Positions 16,642-25,393 of a stretch of 64,000 nt of DNA are shown one piece after another; position 1 is the stretch's first letter; each line of letters starts with the position of its first letter. Made by a program: the position numbers and the translations under genes. The DNA comes from CAYZTD01 sp964638155 (GTDB lineage: Archaea > Thermoplasmatota > E2 > DHVEG-1): the NCBI GenBank assembly GCA_964638155.1, contig CAZWYI010000003.1, forward strand, positions 46,421 through 110,420, read 5' to 3'. Under the pieces are notes generated by a model, which was not told the DNA's origin, did no database searches, and saw nothing but the letters and a program-made list of their open reading frames with translations.

Positions 16642-16932
16642 AATGTTTAGGTAGGCTGGTGGATTTAGAGAACCTCCATGGATTGGGTCTACCTAAAGAA
16701 TTCATGGGCTGGTTGAAGCAAGTCATCCTATCAAGAAAGATAAGGCTAAACATGGGTTTGAAAAGAAATTTTTAAAAACACCGCTAAAATTGTAGATGAT
16801 AAAAAAACACTGTATGAATACACTGAGAATAAATCTGATCTTAGAAATACTATAAAAGGAAAAATCAGAAAAGATATTTACCATACTTTTCTAAACTATA
16901 TCAAGGAAAATATCGGCTTAAAAGAAGAATAA
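16642..16932 (+). pseudogene. Decayed gene of unknown family (two in-frame stops, one frameshift)
   Basis: Two adjacent frames join into one coherent protein. The first frame reads MFR-stop-AGGFREPPWIGST-stop-RIHGLVEASHPIKKDKA then KHGFEKKFLKTP; a one-base shift near 16790 continues as AKIVDDKKTLYEYTENK, DLRNTIKGKIRKDIYHTFL, NYIKENIGLKEE and a stop. The pieces are compositionally protein-like and read through without other stops. I do not recognise the family. The region also holds a perfect 9-bp inverted repeat, TTTAGGTAG (16646-16654) with CTACCTAAA (16689-16697), so part could instead be a structured RNA. It occupies most of the 430-bp gap between tgtA and the HMG-CoA reductase gene. Confidence 0.45.
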
Positions 16933-17022
16933 TTTTTCGATAATAAACGATATTTAAATAGTCAATTTTAATAACAATTAGTTTATTTTCTTTCTTCCCT
17001 AAATTGAGGAGGCAATCATTAA

Positions 17023-18282
17023 ATGACTAAAAAATTATCAAAAGTATCAGGTTTTTATAAACTACCAGTAGAAAAAAGAATGGATTTTGTAAAAAAATTT
17101 GCTGATTTAACTGATGAAGAAGTAAAGACTCTTTCTTCTTCTTTAGACATAGATATTGCAGATAGAATGATAGAAAATGTTGTAGGAACTTTTGAAATGC
17201 CAATCGGTGTGGCAGTTAATTTCATTATAAACGGTAAAGATAAAATTATTCCTATGGCAATTGAGGAATCAAGTGTTATAGCAGCTGCAAGTAATGCTGC
17301 AAAAATTGCAAGAATAAAAGGTGGATTTAAAGCCGAATGCTCTGATCCAATAATGATTGGGCAAATTCAAGTTTTAGATACTAAAGATATCGCTTCATCT
17401 GCAGAAAAAATACTAGATCATAAAAAACAGTTGCTAGATTTAGCTAACGCACAGGATAAGATACTTGTTGATTTAGGCGGTGGTGCAAAAGACCTAGAGG
17501 TAAGAATTCTTGACAGTCCTAAAGGAAAAATGATAGTTACGCATATACATGTTGATGTAAGAGATGCTATGGGAGCAAACGCGGTAAACACTATGTGTGA
17601 AGCACTTGCGCCAATGTTAGAAGAGCTTACAGGTGGACGAGTAAGATTAAAGATTCTCTCAAACCTTGCAGATAAAAGAATAGCTAGGGCAAAAGCAGTT
17701 TTTGATAAAGAAAAAATTGGGGGAGAAAAAGTAGTAGATGCATTTCTTGAATCTTATACTCTAGCATCTATCGACCCATATAGAGCTGCAACTCATAACA
17801 AGGGAATAATGAATGGAATAGATGCTTTAATAGTTGCAACAGGGAATGATTTTAGAGCAATTGAATCAGGCGCACATGCCTATGCTGCCCGAAACGGTCA
17901 GTACACCTCTTTATCAAAATATTATAAAGATGAAGAGGGTAATCTAGTTGGTGAAATAAAAATCCCTGTAGCTGTTGGTATTGTAGGCGGGGCAAGTAAT
18001 ATTCATCCAAAGGCAAAAATTTGTAAGAAAATACTTGGAATAGAAACTGCTTCAGATTTAGGGGAAATTATTGCAAGCCTTGGTCTTGCTCAAAACTTTG
18101 CAGCAGTTTATGCATTATCAACTGTTGGAATTCAAAAAGGACATATGAGCCTTCATGCAAAAAACATTGCAATAATGGCGGGGGCAACAGGTGATAAAAT
18201 AGATAAAATCGCAGAGCAAATGAAAAAAGAAAATAAAATTAAGCTGGATAGAGCAAAAGAAATTTTAAAAGAAATTAAATAA
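17023..18282 (+). CDS. mvaA: Hydroxymethylglutaryl-CoA reductase, class II (bacterial type)
   Basis: Makes mevalonate for isoprenoid lipids. 419 residues with no membrane anchor. Motifs match class II enzymes rather than the class I type of most archaea: PMAIEESSVIAAASNAAKIA, VDVRDAMGANAVNTMCEALA, ADKRIARAKAVF, GIVGGASNIHPKAK and C-terminal KGHMSLHAKNIA with the catalytic His. Class II HMG-CoA reductase in Archaeoglobus and Thermoplasmatales is a recognised old transfer from bacteria. Shine-Dalgarno GAGGAGG precedes the start; the 3' end overlaps convergent pyrI by 8 bp. Confidence 0.93.
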   Translation: MTKKLSKVSGFYKLPVEKRMDFVKKFADLTDEEVKTLSSSLDIDIADRMIENVVGTFEMPIGVAVNFIINGKDKIIPMAIEESSVIAAASNAAKIARIKGGFKAECSDPIMIGQIQVLDTKDIASSAEKILDHKKQLLDLANAQDKILVDLGGGAKDLEVRILDSPKGKMIVTHIHVDVRDAMGANAVNTMCEALAPMLEELTGGRVRLKILSNLADKRIARAKAVFDKEKIGGEKVVDAFLESYTLASIDPYRAATHNKGIMNGIDALIVATGNDFRAIESGAHAYAARNGQYTSLSKYYKDEEGNLVGEIKIPVAVGIVGGASNIHPKAKICKKILGIETASDLGEIIASLGLAQNFAAVYALSTVGIQKGHMSLHAKNIAIMAGATGDKIDKIAEQMKKENKIKLDRAKEILKEIK

Positions 18283-18727
18283 TTCTTTCTGCAATATCTT
18301 CTGGTTCTCGTTCACAGTAGTAACATTTTATTCTAGGTGGATCTCTTGAAACCACTCTAAAACGTGTTTCTATTGGTTCATTTGCATTAGATACACAGGT
18401 AGGATTCGGGCAACTTACAATTCCACTTATTTCATCTGGAAGTTTTACATTATGTTTCTCTGCAACATCGTAATTTCTGATAATATTGATAGTTGCTTTA
18501 GGTGCAATTAATGCTATTTTATCTACTTCATATGGATCAAGTTCTCTGTTTTCAACTTTAACTATATCTTTTCTACCCATTTTGCTTTTAACATTTATCG
18601 CAACACTTACAACTGAAGTTGTTGTCTCAGGTATCCCCAAAATTCGTAATACCTTTATTGCATCACCTGCAGTGATATGATCAATAACACTCCCATTTTT
18701 AATTAGAGGGATTTTTAGTTCTTTCAT
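18275..18727 (-). CDS. pyrI: Aspartate carbamoyltransferase regulatory chain
   Basis: Zinc-containing regulatory subunit that binds nucleotide effectors and assembles the catalytic trimers. 150 residues. Allosteric domain IDHITAGDAIKVLRILGI; C-terminal zinc domain with four Cys in CPNPTCVSN and CYYCEREP. Its ATG overlaps the pyrB stop (ATGA), and the GGAGGT inside the last pyrB codons serves as ribosome site, indicating translational coupling. Confidence 0.96.
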   Translation of the reverse strand: MKELKIPLIKNGSVIDHITAGDAIKVLRILGIPETTTSVVSVAINVKSKMGRKDIVKVENRELDPYEVDKIALIAPKATINIIRNYDVAEKHNVKLPDEISGIVSCPNPTCVSNANEPIETRFRVVSRDPPRIKCYYCEREPEDIAERII

Positions 18728-19653
18728 AATAGACCTCCATTAATTAATGATAAAAGAGCCATCCTAATTGGTACTCCATTGAAAGCCTGTTTGAAATATA
18801 CAGCATGTTTTGTGTTATCAACTTCTGGAGCTATTTCTGTAATACGTGGTAATGGATGCATGACAATCAGTTTTTTTGGTGCTTTTTCTAATAAATCTAA
18901 ATTGATTTTATATGAATCAACTACCTTGTTATATTCAGCAGGGTCAGGAAAACGTTCTTTTTGAATTCTTGTTGCATATAAAACATCTGCATCTTTAATT
19001 GCTTTTTCAAGATTAGTTGTTTGTTTAGGTTCAACACCTAATTCTTTGCATTCTTCTATTACTTCTTTTGGCATTTTAAGTGATTTTGGTGATACAAAAG
19101 TAAGATCTACCCCATACATTGAAAGAGCATAAGCAAGTGAATGAACTGTTCTTCCATATTTTAAGTCACCAAGTAATACAATTTTGTTTTTCTCAATACT
19201 TTTTTTCTCAGTTAAAATTGTAAATAAATCTAGCAAACATTGTGTAGGATGTCTTCCGGCTCCATCGCCCGCATTTAACACGGGTGATTTGGAAAATTCT
19301 GCTGCAAGTCTTGCTGCACCTTCATGAGGATGCCTGATAACAATTGTATCACTATACGAATCAGCCATTCTAATAGTATCTGCAAGGCTTTCTCCTTTTT
19401 TTTGTGATGTCCCACTAGGATCTGAAAAACCTATTACCCTACCTCCAAGTCTATTCATGGCACTATCAAAGCTTAATCGAGTTCTTGTACTTGGCTCAAA
19501 AAATAATGAAGATAAAACTTTTCCTTTCAATAGACATTTATATTTTTTTCCTTCTGCGTATGGAACCATTTTTTTGGAATATTTCAAAATATGGTTTATT
19601 TCTTTTTTTGAAAAATCCTTGATAGATATTATATCTTTTCCTTTGAAATTCAT
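18724..19653 (-). CDS. pyrB: Aspartate carbamoyltransferase catalytic chain
   Basis: Commits carbamoyl phosphate and aspartate to pyrimidine synthesis. Carbamoyl-phosphate motif FFEPSTRTRLSFDSA, HPTQCLLDLFTI, and aspartate-binding HPLPRITEIAPEV are all intact. I start it at ATG 19653 (MNFKGKDIISIKDFS), which matches family N termini; an upstream ATG at 19674 would add seven hydrophobic residues. Operon with pyrI (4-bp overlap). Confidence 0.95.
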   Translation of the reverse strand: MNFKGKDIISIKDFSKKEINHILKYSKKMVPYAEGKKYKCLLKGKVLSSLFFEPSTRTRLSFDSAMNRLGGRVIGFSDPSGTSQKKGESLADTIRMADSYSDTIVIRHPHEGAARLAAEFSKSPVLNAGDGAGRHPTQCLLDLFTILTEKKSIEKNKIVLLGDLKYGRTVHSLAYALSMYGVDLTFVSPKSLKMPKEVIEECKELGVEPKQTTNLEKAIKDADVLYATRIQKERFPDPAEYNKVVDSYKINLDLLEKAPKKLIVMHPLPRITEIAPEVDNTKHAVYFKQAFNGVPIRMALLSLINGGLL

Positions 19654-19855
19654 ACTACTCAAAAAAAAAGACATGCGAAACCTGCTTAATAAACTTTTTA
19701 ATTATACAGATTTTTAAAAATTTCTGAGGAGACTACAAAAAACAGGATAACATATTAATATAATAAAAAACTTATAGTATTATGATAACAGTTGTATAAA
19801 AAGTTATATATATTATTAAATAGAAACTTAATACAACAACACATGGTGTTATACA

Positions 19856-22303
19856 ATGCCTAAAGATAAAAAATCTAAGAAAAAAACAATTGATAAATTA
19901 CGAATGGTCCTTGATGAAAATTCTAATAATGATAAAAATCTAGATCCAAAAGATAAAGAATATCTTATGTCTCTTCGTAGAAATTTGAGAGAATCTCAGT
20001 ATAGAGATATAGAATTCAGGAAACTTTCAAAAAAATCCTTTGATAAAGAAAATTTGGAACCAAATGTTATAATACATGTAAGAAGAAAAAAGAAACTTCC
20101 AAGAAAAGAATTAAAACCTGAAATTAAAAAACCAACAAAAGAAGTTTTAGAAGATACAAGCTTGATAGACGTAGAAAAGGTTGAAATTACCGAACCTGAG
20201 TTTATAGAAGTAAAGCCAGAGAAAAAAAAGGAAAAGGAAAAAACAAAGGAAGAACAAGATGAAGAACTTCAAGAGTGGACACCAGTAGAAGAAACTGAGA
20301 ATACAACTAAATCAAAAGAAGAACAATTAGAACAAAAAAAAACTGAAAATGAAAACGAAAGTGAAACATGGGAACCCGTTGAAATTGAAAAACCAAAAGA
20401 AACAAGTAAGGAATTAAAAGAATGGACGGAACCTGAATTTGTAGAAGTAAAAGAACAAAAATTAAAAAAAGAAAAAATACAAGAAACATCTGAAGGGGAA
20501 AAATTATCTGAAGTAAAATTTTGTAAAAATTGCGGAACTGAAATTGATGAATCATGGTCTTTTTGTATGATATGTGGGAATAAAATAGATCAAGAAGAAG
20601 TTATTGAAAATAGTGAAAAAAAGGATTTAGAAAATAAAATAGAAACAGTTGAAGTTCAGCCTATAGAGGCAATTGAAAAAAATCAAAATGAGATAGTAGA
20701 AAAACCATTGGATAAAGATAAAGAAAAAACTGAATCTGAATCAGAATGGATAAAAATTGAAGAAGAACCAAAAGAAAAAAACAAAAAAGAATTAGAAAAA
20801 CAAAAAAGAGAAGGAGAAGAACAAAAAGAAATAGAAAAACAAGAAAAAATAAAAACATTCCAAAAATACAAAACAATAGACGAAAAAACAGCAATAACAC
20901 TATACGAAAACGGATACATAAAACCAGAATCCATAAAAGACATAACATACAAAGAACTAAAAAAAATAAAAGGAATAAAAAGAAAAAAAGCAAAAGAAAT
21001 AATAAAAGAGATAAACAACAAGATAAAAGAAGCAGCAGATTTAAAACCAATAAATATTGATGAAACTTCCAAGGGAAAAATATCTGAAAAAGATATTAAA
21101 CAATCAGAAGAAAAAGAAGAATTTTTAGAACAAGAAAAAGAAATAGAAAAGGATCTTCAAGAAGAACTTAAAGATGAAATGGAAAAGAAAAAAAGAGAAG
21201 AACAAAAAGAAATAGAAAAACAAGAAAAAATAAAAACATTCCAAAAATACAAAACAATAGACGAAAAAACAGCAATAACACTATACGAAAACGGATACAT
21301 AAAACCAGAATCCATAAAAGACATAACATACAAAGAACTAAAAAAAATAAAAGGAATAAAAAGAAAAAAAGCAAAAGAAATAATAAAAGAGATAGAAGAA
21401 AACAAACAATGGGACGTAATCGAAGAATCTGCAGAAACCTCAATAGAGGAATCTAGTTCAAATGAAAAAGAAGAAAATATACAAATGAAGATAGATGCTT
21501 TTGAAGATATTGATTCAATCGATGAAGAAACTGCAGTTTTATTGTATGATAATGGCTACAAATCTGTAGAAGACATTAGAAAAACTAGTTTAAAGAATCT
21601 TAAAAAAGTAAAATGTTTAGATAAGAAGAAAGCAAAAGAAATTAATAGAGAAATAGCAAATAAATATAATTCAAAATCAGATATAGATAAAATTTCTAAT
21701 GAAGAATTTACCGAATACACAATGGAAGAAAGCGTAAAAGAAGATGCAAAAAAAATCAATGAAAAAATAAAAAATCATGTAATAAATAATGAGCCAGTTG
21801 AGGAAGAATTTTTTATAGAAGAAGAAAAAGATGTTTTTGAAGAAATGAAAAGCATAAATGAAAAAACAAAAGAATTGCTTTTAAAAAATGATGTCGACTC
21901 CTTAGAAAAATTAGAAGAAATGACAGTTAAGGATATAACAAAAATTAAAGGAATCAACAAGAATTTAGCAAAAAAAATTAAAAAAGAAATTAAAAAATTA
22001 CAAGAAAAAGGAGAAGAATCATACGATATAGAGGAAAACCCATATATCAATGGAAAAAAATCTGAAGATGAATGGGAATCCTATGAAATAAATCAAGAAG
22101 ATAAGCGTAAGACAAAAGGTTTTAGTTACAAAAAATATCACTTATATGAAAAAGAGATCACAACAAAGAGAGGGAATAAACGAACCATCCGCTTTTTTTC
22201 AAAAGAAAAACCTGATGATGCAGATCCTATTGATAAACCAAAAGGATTTGAAGTTAGAGAAAACAACAGAACTGGAGTCCCATACCTAAAAAGAAAAAAA
22301 TAA
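19856..22303 (+). CDS. Large charged repeat protein: zinc ribbon plus four helix-hairpin-helix units
   Basis: 815 residues, extremely rich in Glu and Lys, without signal or membrane segments. A zinc ribbon (CKNCGTEIDESWSFCMICGN) lies near residues 220-245. Four helix-hairpin-helix units with the pattern IDEKTAITLYENGY ... IKGIKRKKAKEIIKEI follow; units 1 and 2 are identical in protein, and units 3 (SIDEETAVLLYDNGYKSVED) and 4 (SINEKTKELLLKNDVDSLEK) are diverged. A separate C-terminal block (KGFEVRENNRTGVPYLKRKK) looks like an independent conserved tail. HhH units bind DNA nonspecifically, so a nucleic-acid-associated or scaffolding role is inferred. Family not recognised. Confidence 0.7.
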   Translation: MPKDKKSKKKTIDKLRMVLDENSNNDKNLDPKDKEYLMSLRRNLRESQYRDIEFRKLSKKSFDKENLEPNVIIHVRRKKKLPRKELKPEIKKPTKEVLEDTSLIDVEKVEITEPEFIEVKPEKKKEKEKTKEEQDEELQEWTPVEETENTTKSKEEQLEQKKTENENESETWEPVEIEKPKETSKELKEWTEPEFVEVKEQKLKKEKIQETSEGEKLSEVKFCKNCGTEIDESWSFCMICGNKIDQEEVIENSEKKDLENKIETVEVQPIEAIEKNQNEIVEKPLDKDKEKTESESEWIKIEEEPKEKNKKELEKQKREGEEQKEIEKQEKIKTFQKYKTIDEKTAITLYENGYIKPESIKDITYKELKKIKGIKRKKAKEIIKEINNKIKEAADLKPINIDETSKGKISEKDIKQSEEKEEFLEQEKEIEKDLQEELKDEMEKKKREEQKEIEKQEKIKTFQKYKTIDEKTAITLYENGYIKPESIKDITYKELKKIKGIKRKKAKEIIKEIEENKQWDVIEESAETSIEESSSNEKEENIQMKIDAFEDIDSIDEETAVLLYDNGYKSVEDIRKTSLKNLKKVKCLDKKKAKEINREIANKYNSKSDIDKISNEEFTEYTMEESVKEDAKKINEKIKNHVINNEPVEEEFFIEEEKDVFEEMKSINEKTKELLLKNDVDSLEKLEEMTVKDITKIKGINKNLAKKIKKEIKKLQEKGEESYDIEENPYINGKKSEDEWESYEINQEDKRKTKGFSYKKYHLYEKEITTKRGNKRTIRFFSKEKPDDADPIDKPKGFEVRENNRTGVPYLKRKK
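20816..21013 (+). repeat. 198-bp exact direct repeat, copy 1 (HhH unit 1)
   Basis: Identical, base for base by my reading, to 21197-21394, offset 381 bp (127 codons, in frame). It encodes one HhH unit. Codons are strikingly A-rich (ACA, ATA, AAA, GAA) with almost no T-ending codons, unlike the flanking sequence and the diverged units 3 and 4. Confidence 0.9.
21197..21394 (+). repeat. 198-bp exact direct repeat, copy 2 (HhH unit 2)
   Basis: Second copy of the repeat at 20816-21013. The absence of any substitution, including silent ones, points to a recent duplication or gene conversion inside the gene. Confidence 0.9.
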
Positions 22304-22409
22304 AATTTTGATATAACTCATTAAATTTTTGAATTTAATAGTACTTTTTTTACCAATTAATTTTAAATGCTAGAAAACATATTAAGGTTATATAGGATGG
22401 TGATGCATA

Positions 22410-23171
22410 ATGGATAAAGTTGATATTTGTAACTTTGAAGAAATAGATCTAACAGGAGCAACTGTTATTGCAGGTTTTCCATCTATTGGACTTGTTAGCA
22501 CTATTGCCGCTAACTATCTAATTGATGCATTAAATCTCAGGCAGATTGGTTGTCTTACCTCATCTCAATTTCCTGCTCTATCTGTTGTTCACACAGGAGA
22601 GCCTTTATCTCCAGTAAGAATCTATTCAGGAACTCAACCAAAGGTTGGGAAAATAGTTGTTTTTGTATCAGAATTTAAGCCTAAACCTCATCTTATAAAC
22701 TCTATTTCTAATACAATTACAAAATGGGTAACTGAAAAAAATTGCAAGCTTTTGATTTCTCCTGAGGGAATGGTTGTAGAAGGGAAAAAAGATCCAAAAC
22801 AAGATGAAAATCAAGTTGAAGCATATGCTATTGCGTCTACTCCAGAATCTAGAAATATGCTTGTTACAAAGGAAATACCTCAGTTTAAAAATGGCATCAT
22901 TGCAGGTGTATCAGGTGTTCTTTTGAATCTTGGAAAGCAAAACAAGTTTGATGTTATATCAATCCTTGCGGAGGCTCATCCAAATTATCCTGATGCAAGA
23001 GCAGCAGCAGCTGCAATAAATGTAATGGCTAGTATTATGGATGTCGAAATTAACGTAACTCCATTGTTTGAAGAATCAGAACGCATTGAAAAACAACTTC
23101 AGAAATTCCACAAACAGGCAAAACCAATGGTTTCAGCAAGTCAAGCGCCGCAACCAAGTATGTATGGATAA
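22410..23171 (+). CDS. PAC2-family proteasome assembly chaperone
   Basis: 253 residues. N-terminal region ATVIAGFPSIGLVSTIAANY and LRQIGCLTSSQFPALSVV, plus IAGVSGVLLNLGKQNKFDV and AHPNYPDARAAAAAINVM, match archaeal PAC2 proteins, some of which (PbaB) assist or gate the 20S proteasome. The C terminus ends PQPSMYG, a Tyr-containing tail that could resemble the HbYX proteasome-docking motif but is not canonical. Shine-Dalgarno GGTGAT lies before the start. Followed by the pantothenate gene on the same strand after 78 bp. Confidence 0.85.
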   Translation: MDKVDICNFEEIDLTGATVIAGFPSIGLVSTIAANYLIDALNLRQIGCLTSSQFPALSVVHTGEPLSPVRIYSGTQPKVGKIVVFVSEFKPKPHLINSISNTITKWVTEKNCKLLISPEGMVVEGKKDPKQDENQVEAYAIASTPESRNMLVTKEIPQFKNGIIAGVSGVLLNLGKQNKFDVISILAEAHPNYPDARAAAAAINVMASIMDVEINVTPLFEESERIEKQLQKFHKQAKPMVSASQAPQPSMYG

Positions 23172-23249
23172 TTACATCCATATTCATTCTTTTTATTTTT
23201 TTCAAGTAAAACTATTTTAGTAATTCTTTATTTAATCTTAGTGATCATT

Positions 23250-23999
23250 ATGACTAATATACCAAAAAATCATCCGCGTTATGAATCATTAGTTACTAGA
23301 GAAAAGATGGTAGAGGCCTTAAAAAAAGGGCTTATTCACAAAACAGGTCTCATAGCACATGGAAGAGGAGAATCTTTTGATTATTTGATTGGTGAAAAAA
23401 CTATTTATTTTGCTGAAACAGCAGAAAAAACTACTGCAGCTCTTCTTTTAATTTCTAAAAATCCTGTTATATCTGTTAATGGAAATGTTGTTGCTTTATC
23501 AGCTAAAGATTGTATAGATTTATCTAAAAAAATTCCAGCTAAAATTGAGATAAATCTTTTTCATAGAACAGATAAACGCATGAAAAAACTTGCTTTAGAA
23601 CTTAGATCTTTTGGTTTAGAAAAGATTTATGGTTTAAAAGCAGATAAGAAAATTTTTAAACTTAAACATGACAGAGGTTTATGTGATTCTGATGGTATTT
23701 TTTCTTCAGATACGGTACTTGTCCCCTTAGAAGATGGTGATCGATGTAAGGCGTTAAAAAATATGAATAAAAAGGTTATAACCATTGATTTGAATCCTTT
23801 ATCTAGAACCGCAAAAAATGCTGATATCACAATTGTTGATAATGTCACACGTGCTATTCCAAATATTACAAGATGGGTTAAAATTTTAAAAAATGAAGAT
23901 AGAGAAAAGCTTGAAAAATTAGTTTCAAACTATGATAATAAAGAAACATTGAATGAGGCTTGCAATTTTATTTCAAAAAGACTAAATTCATTGTTTTAA
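23250..23999 (+). CDS. 4-phosphopantoate--beta-alanine ligase (archaeal phosphopantothenate synthetase)
   Basis: Joins 4-phosphopantoate to beta-alanine in the archaeal CoA pathway. N-terminal NIPKNHPRYESLVTREKMV, GLIAHGRGESFDYLIGEKT, NGNVVALSA and C-terminal IDLNPLSRTAKNADITIVDN and RAIPNI are family signatures. 249 residues, usual length. ATG at 23250 is chosen; an in-frame GTG three codons earlier is possible. It precedes the AspRS gene by 14 bp, so the two are probably cotranscribed. Confidence 0.92.
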   Translation: MTNIPKNHPRYESLVTREKMVEALKKGLIHKTGLIAHGRGESFDYLIGEKTIYFAETAEKTTAALLLISKNPVISVNGNVVALSAKDCIDLSKKIPAKIEINLFHRTDKRMKKLALELRSFGLEKIYGLKADKKIFKLKHDRGLCDSDGIFSSDTVLVPLEDGDRCKALKNMNKKVITIDLNPLSRTAKNADITIVDNVTRAIPNITRWVKILKNEDREKLEKLVSNYDNKETLNEACNFISKRLNSLF

Positions 24000-24013
24000 T
24001 TAAGGGTGTTATT

Positions 24014-25321
24014 ATGGAAAAATATAGAACTCATTATTCTACAGATGTAAAAAAAAGTGATTATGATAAAAATATCACTGTTTCTGGTTGGGTAGAAGAC
24101 ATTAGAAACATTGGTTCTCTTGCTTTTATTATTCTTCGCGATAGAAAAGGAACACTGCAAGTTACAACTTTTAAAAAAAGCCAGAAAGAAATTTTTGATA
24201 ATCTTGTAAATATCCCTCGTGAATCTGTTGTTTCAGTTATGGGCTTATGCCAGAAAAGTGATAAGGCTCGTAATGGATATGAAGTTATTCCTGAAGAAAT
24301 AAAGATTTTATCAAAGTCTGAAAGTCCCTTACCCCTTGGTGTTGTAGATAAGATTGAATCAGATTTTGATACCCGTCTTGATAATCGTTTTATTGATCTT
24401 AGGAAAAAAAACGTTCAGGCTATTTTTAAGATTCGAGATGCAGTTATCTCTGAAGTAGATAATTATCTTAGAAATAATGATTTTTTAGAGGTACATACAC
24501 CTAAGATCATCGCTACTTCTTCTGAAGGTGGTACTGACACTTTTAAATTAAAATACTTTGAAAAAGAGGCTTTTCTTGCTCAATCACCTCAGCTTTATAA
24601 ACAGATGCTTATGGCAACAGGTTTTGACCGTGTTTTTGAGATTGCCTGGTATTTTAGAGCAGAAGAGCATAATACTAGAAGACACTTAAATGAAAGTACT
24701 GCTATAGATTGTGAGATGGCTTTTATTAAAGATGAAGAAGATGTTATGAATATTCTTGAGGGTTTAGTTCATAGTATGTGGAAGAAAGCAAGTACTTTAA
24801 ATGATGAACTTAAAACTCTAAATAAAGAACTAAAAGTTCCTTCTATTCCTTTTGAAAGAATAACTTATGATAAAGCAGTTGATCTCTTAAGTAAAAATGG
24901 TTCTGATATTAAATGGGGTGAGGATCTTGGAACTGAAGATGAAAAACTTCTTGGAAAAATTATGGGTAAAAAAGGACATGATTTTTATTTTATCACAAGT
25001 TATCCTATTGAGGCAAAGCCTTTCTATACCATGCCTAAGGAAAAAAAACTTTCTTGTGGTTTTGATCTGGAATGTAAAGGTGTTGAGCTTGCCTCTGGAA
25101 GTCAACGTATTCATGATTTGGAGTTACTTAAAAAAAGAATAAAAGCATGTGGTCTCAAAGTAAAAGATTTTGAAGGGTATCTGAAGGCTTTTAGATATGG
25201 TATGCCTCCTCATGGAGGATTTGGCTTTGGAATTGAACGATTTTTAATGGAACTTCTTGATATTAAAAATATTCGTGAATGTATTTTGTTTCCAAGGGAT
25301 AGAACCCGTTTGAATCCTTAA
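24014..25321 (+). CDS. aspS: Aspartyl-tRNA synthetase (archaeal/eukaryotic type)
   Basis: Class II synthetase of 435 residues. N-terminal OB-fold anticodon domain (ITVSGWVEDIRNIGSLAFII), class II motif 2 (FRAEEHNTRRHLNEST) and motif 3 (GFGFGIERFLMELL). The start is ATG 24014, preceded by GGGTG. Whether it is discriminating or also charges tRNA-Asn cannot be told by eye; this depends on anticodon-contact residues and on whether the genome has an AsnRS or a GatCAB. Confidence 0.93.
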   Translation: MEKYRTHYSTDVKKSDYDKNITVSGWVEDIRNIGSLAFIILRDRKGTLQVTTFKKSQKEIFDNLVNIPRESVVSVMGLCQKSDKARNGYEVIPEEIKILSKSESPLPLGVVDKIESDFDTRLDNRFIDLRKKNVQAIFKIRDAVISEVDNYLRNNDFLEVHTPKIIATSSEGGTDTFKLKYFEKEAFLAQSPQLYKQMLMATGFDRVFEIAWYFRAEEHNTRRHLNESTAIDCEMAFIKDEEDVMNILEGLVHSMWKKASTLNDELKTLNKELKVPSIPFERITYDKAVDLLSKNGSDIKWGEDLGTEDEKLLGKIMGKKGHDFYFITSYPIEAKPFYTMPKEKKLSCGFDLECKGVELASGSQRIHDLELLKKRIKACGLKVKDFEGYLKAFRYGMPPHGGFGFGIERFLMELLDIKNIRECILFPRDRTRLNP

Positions 25322-25393
25322 TTTGCTAATATACGTATTATGCTATGAAAAAGTATATATTCTAATTACGTGTTTTATTAATGAGGGAGGAAA

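Noticed and set aside
20307..21443. Several minus-strand frames rich in Leu and Phe inside the HhH gene
   Set aside because: Antisense of Glu/Lys repeats with no start context or domain; the same applies to frames antisense to the coiled-coil gene near 38.5-39.6 kb.
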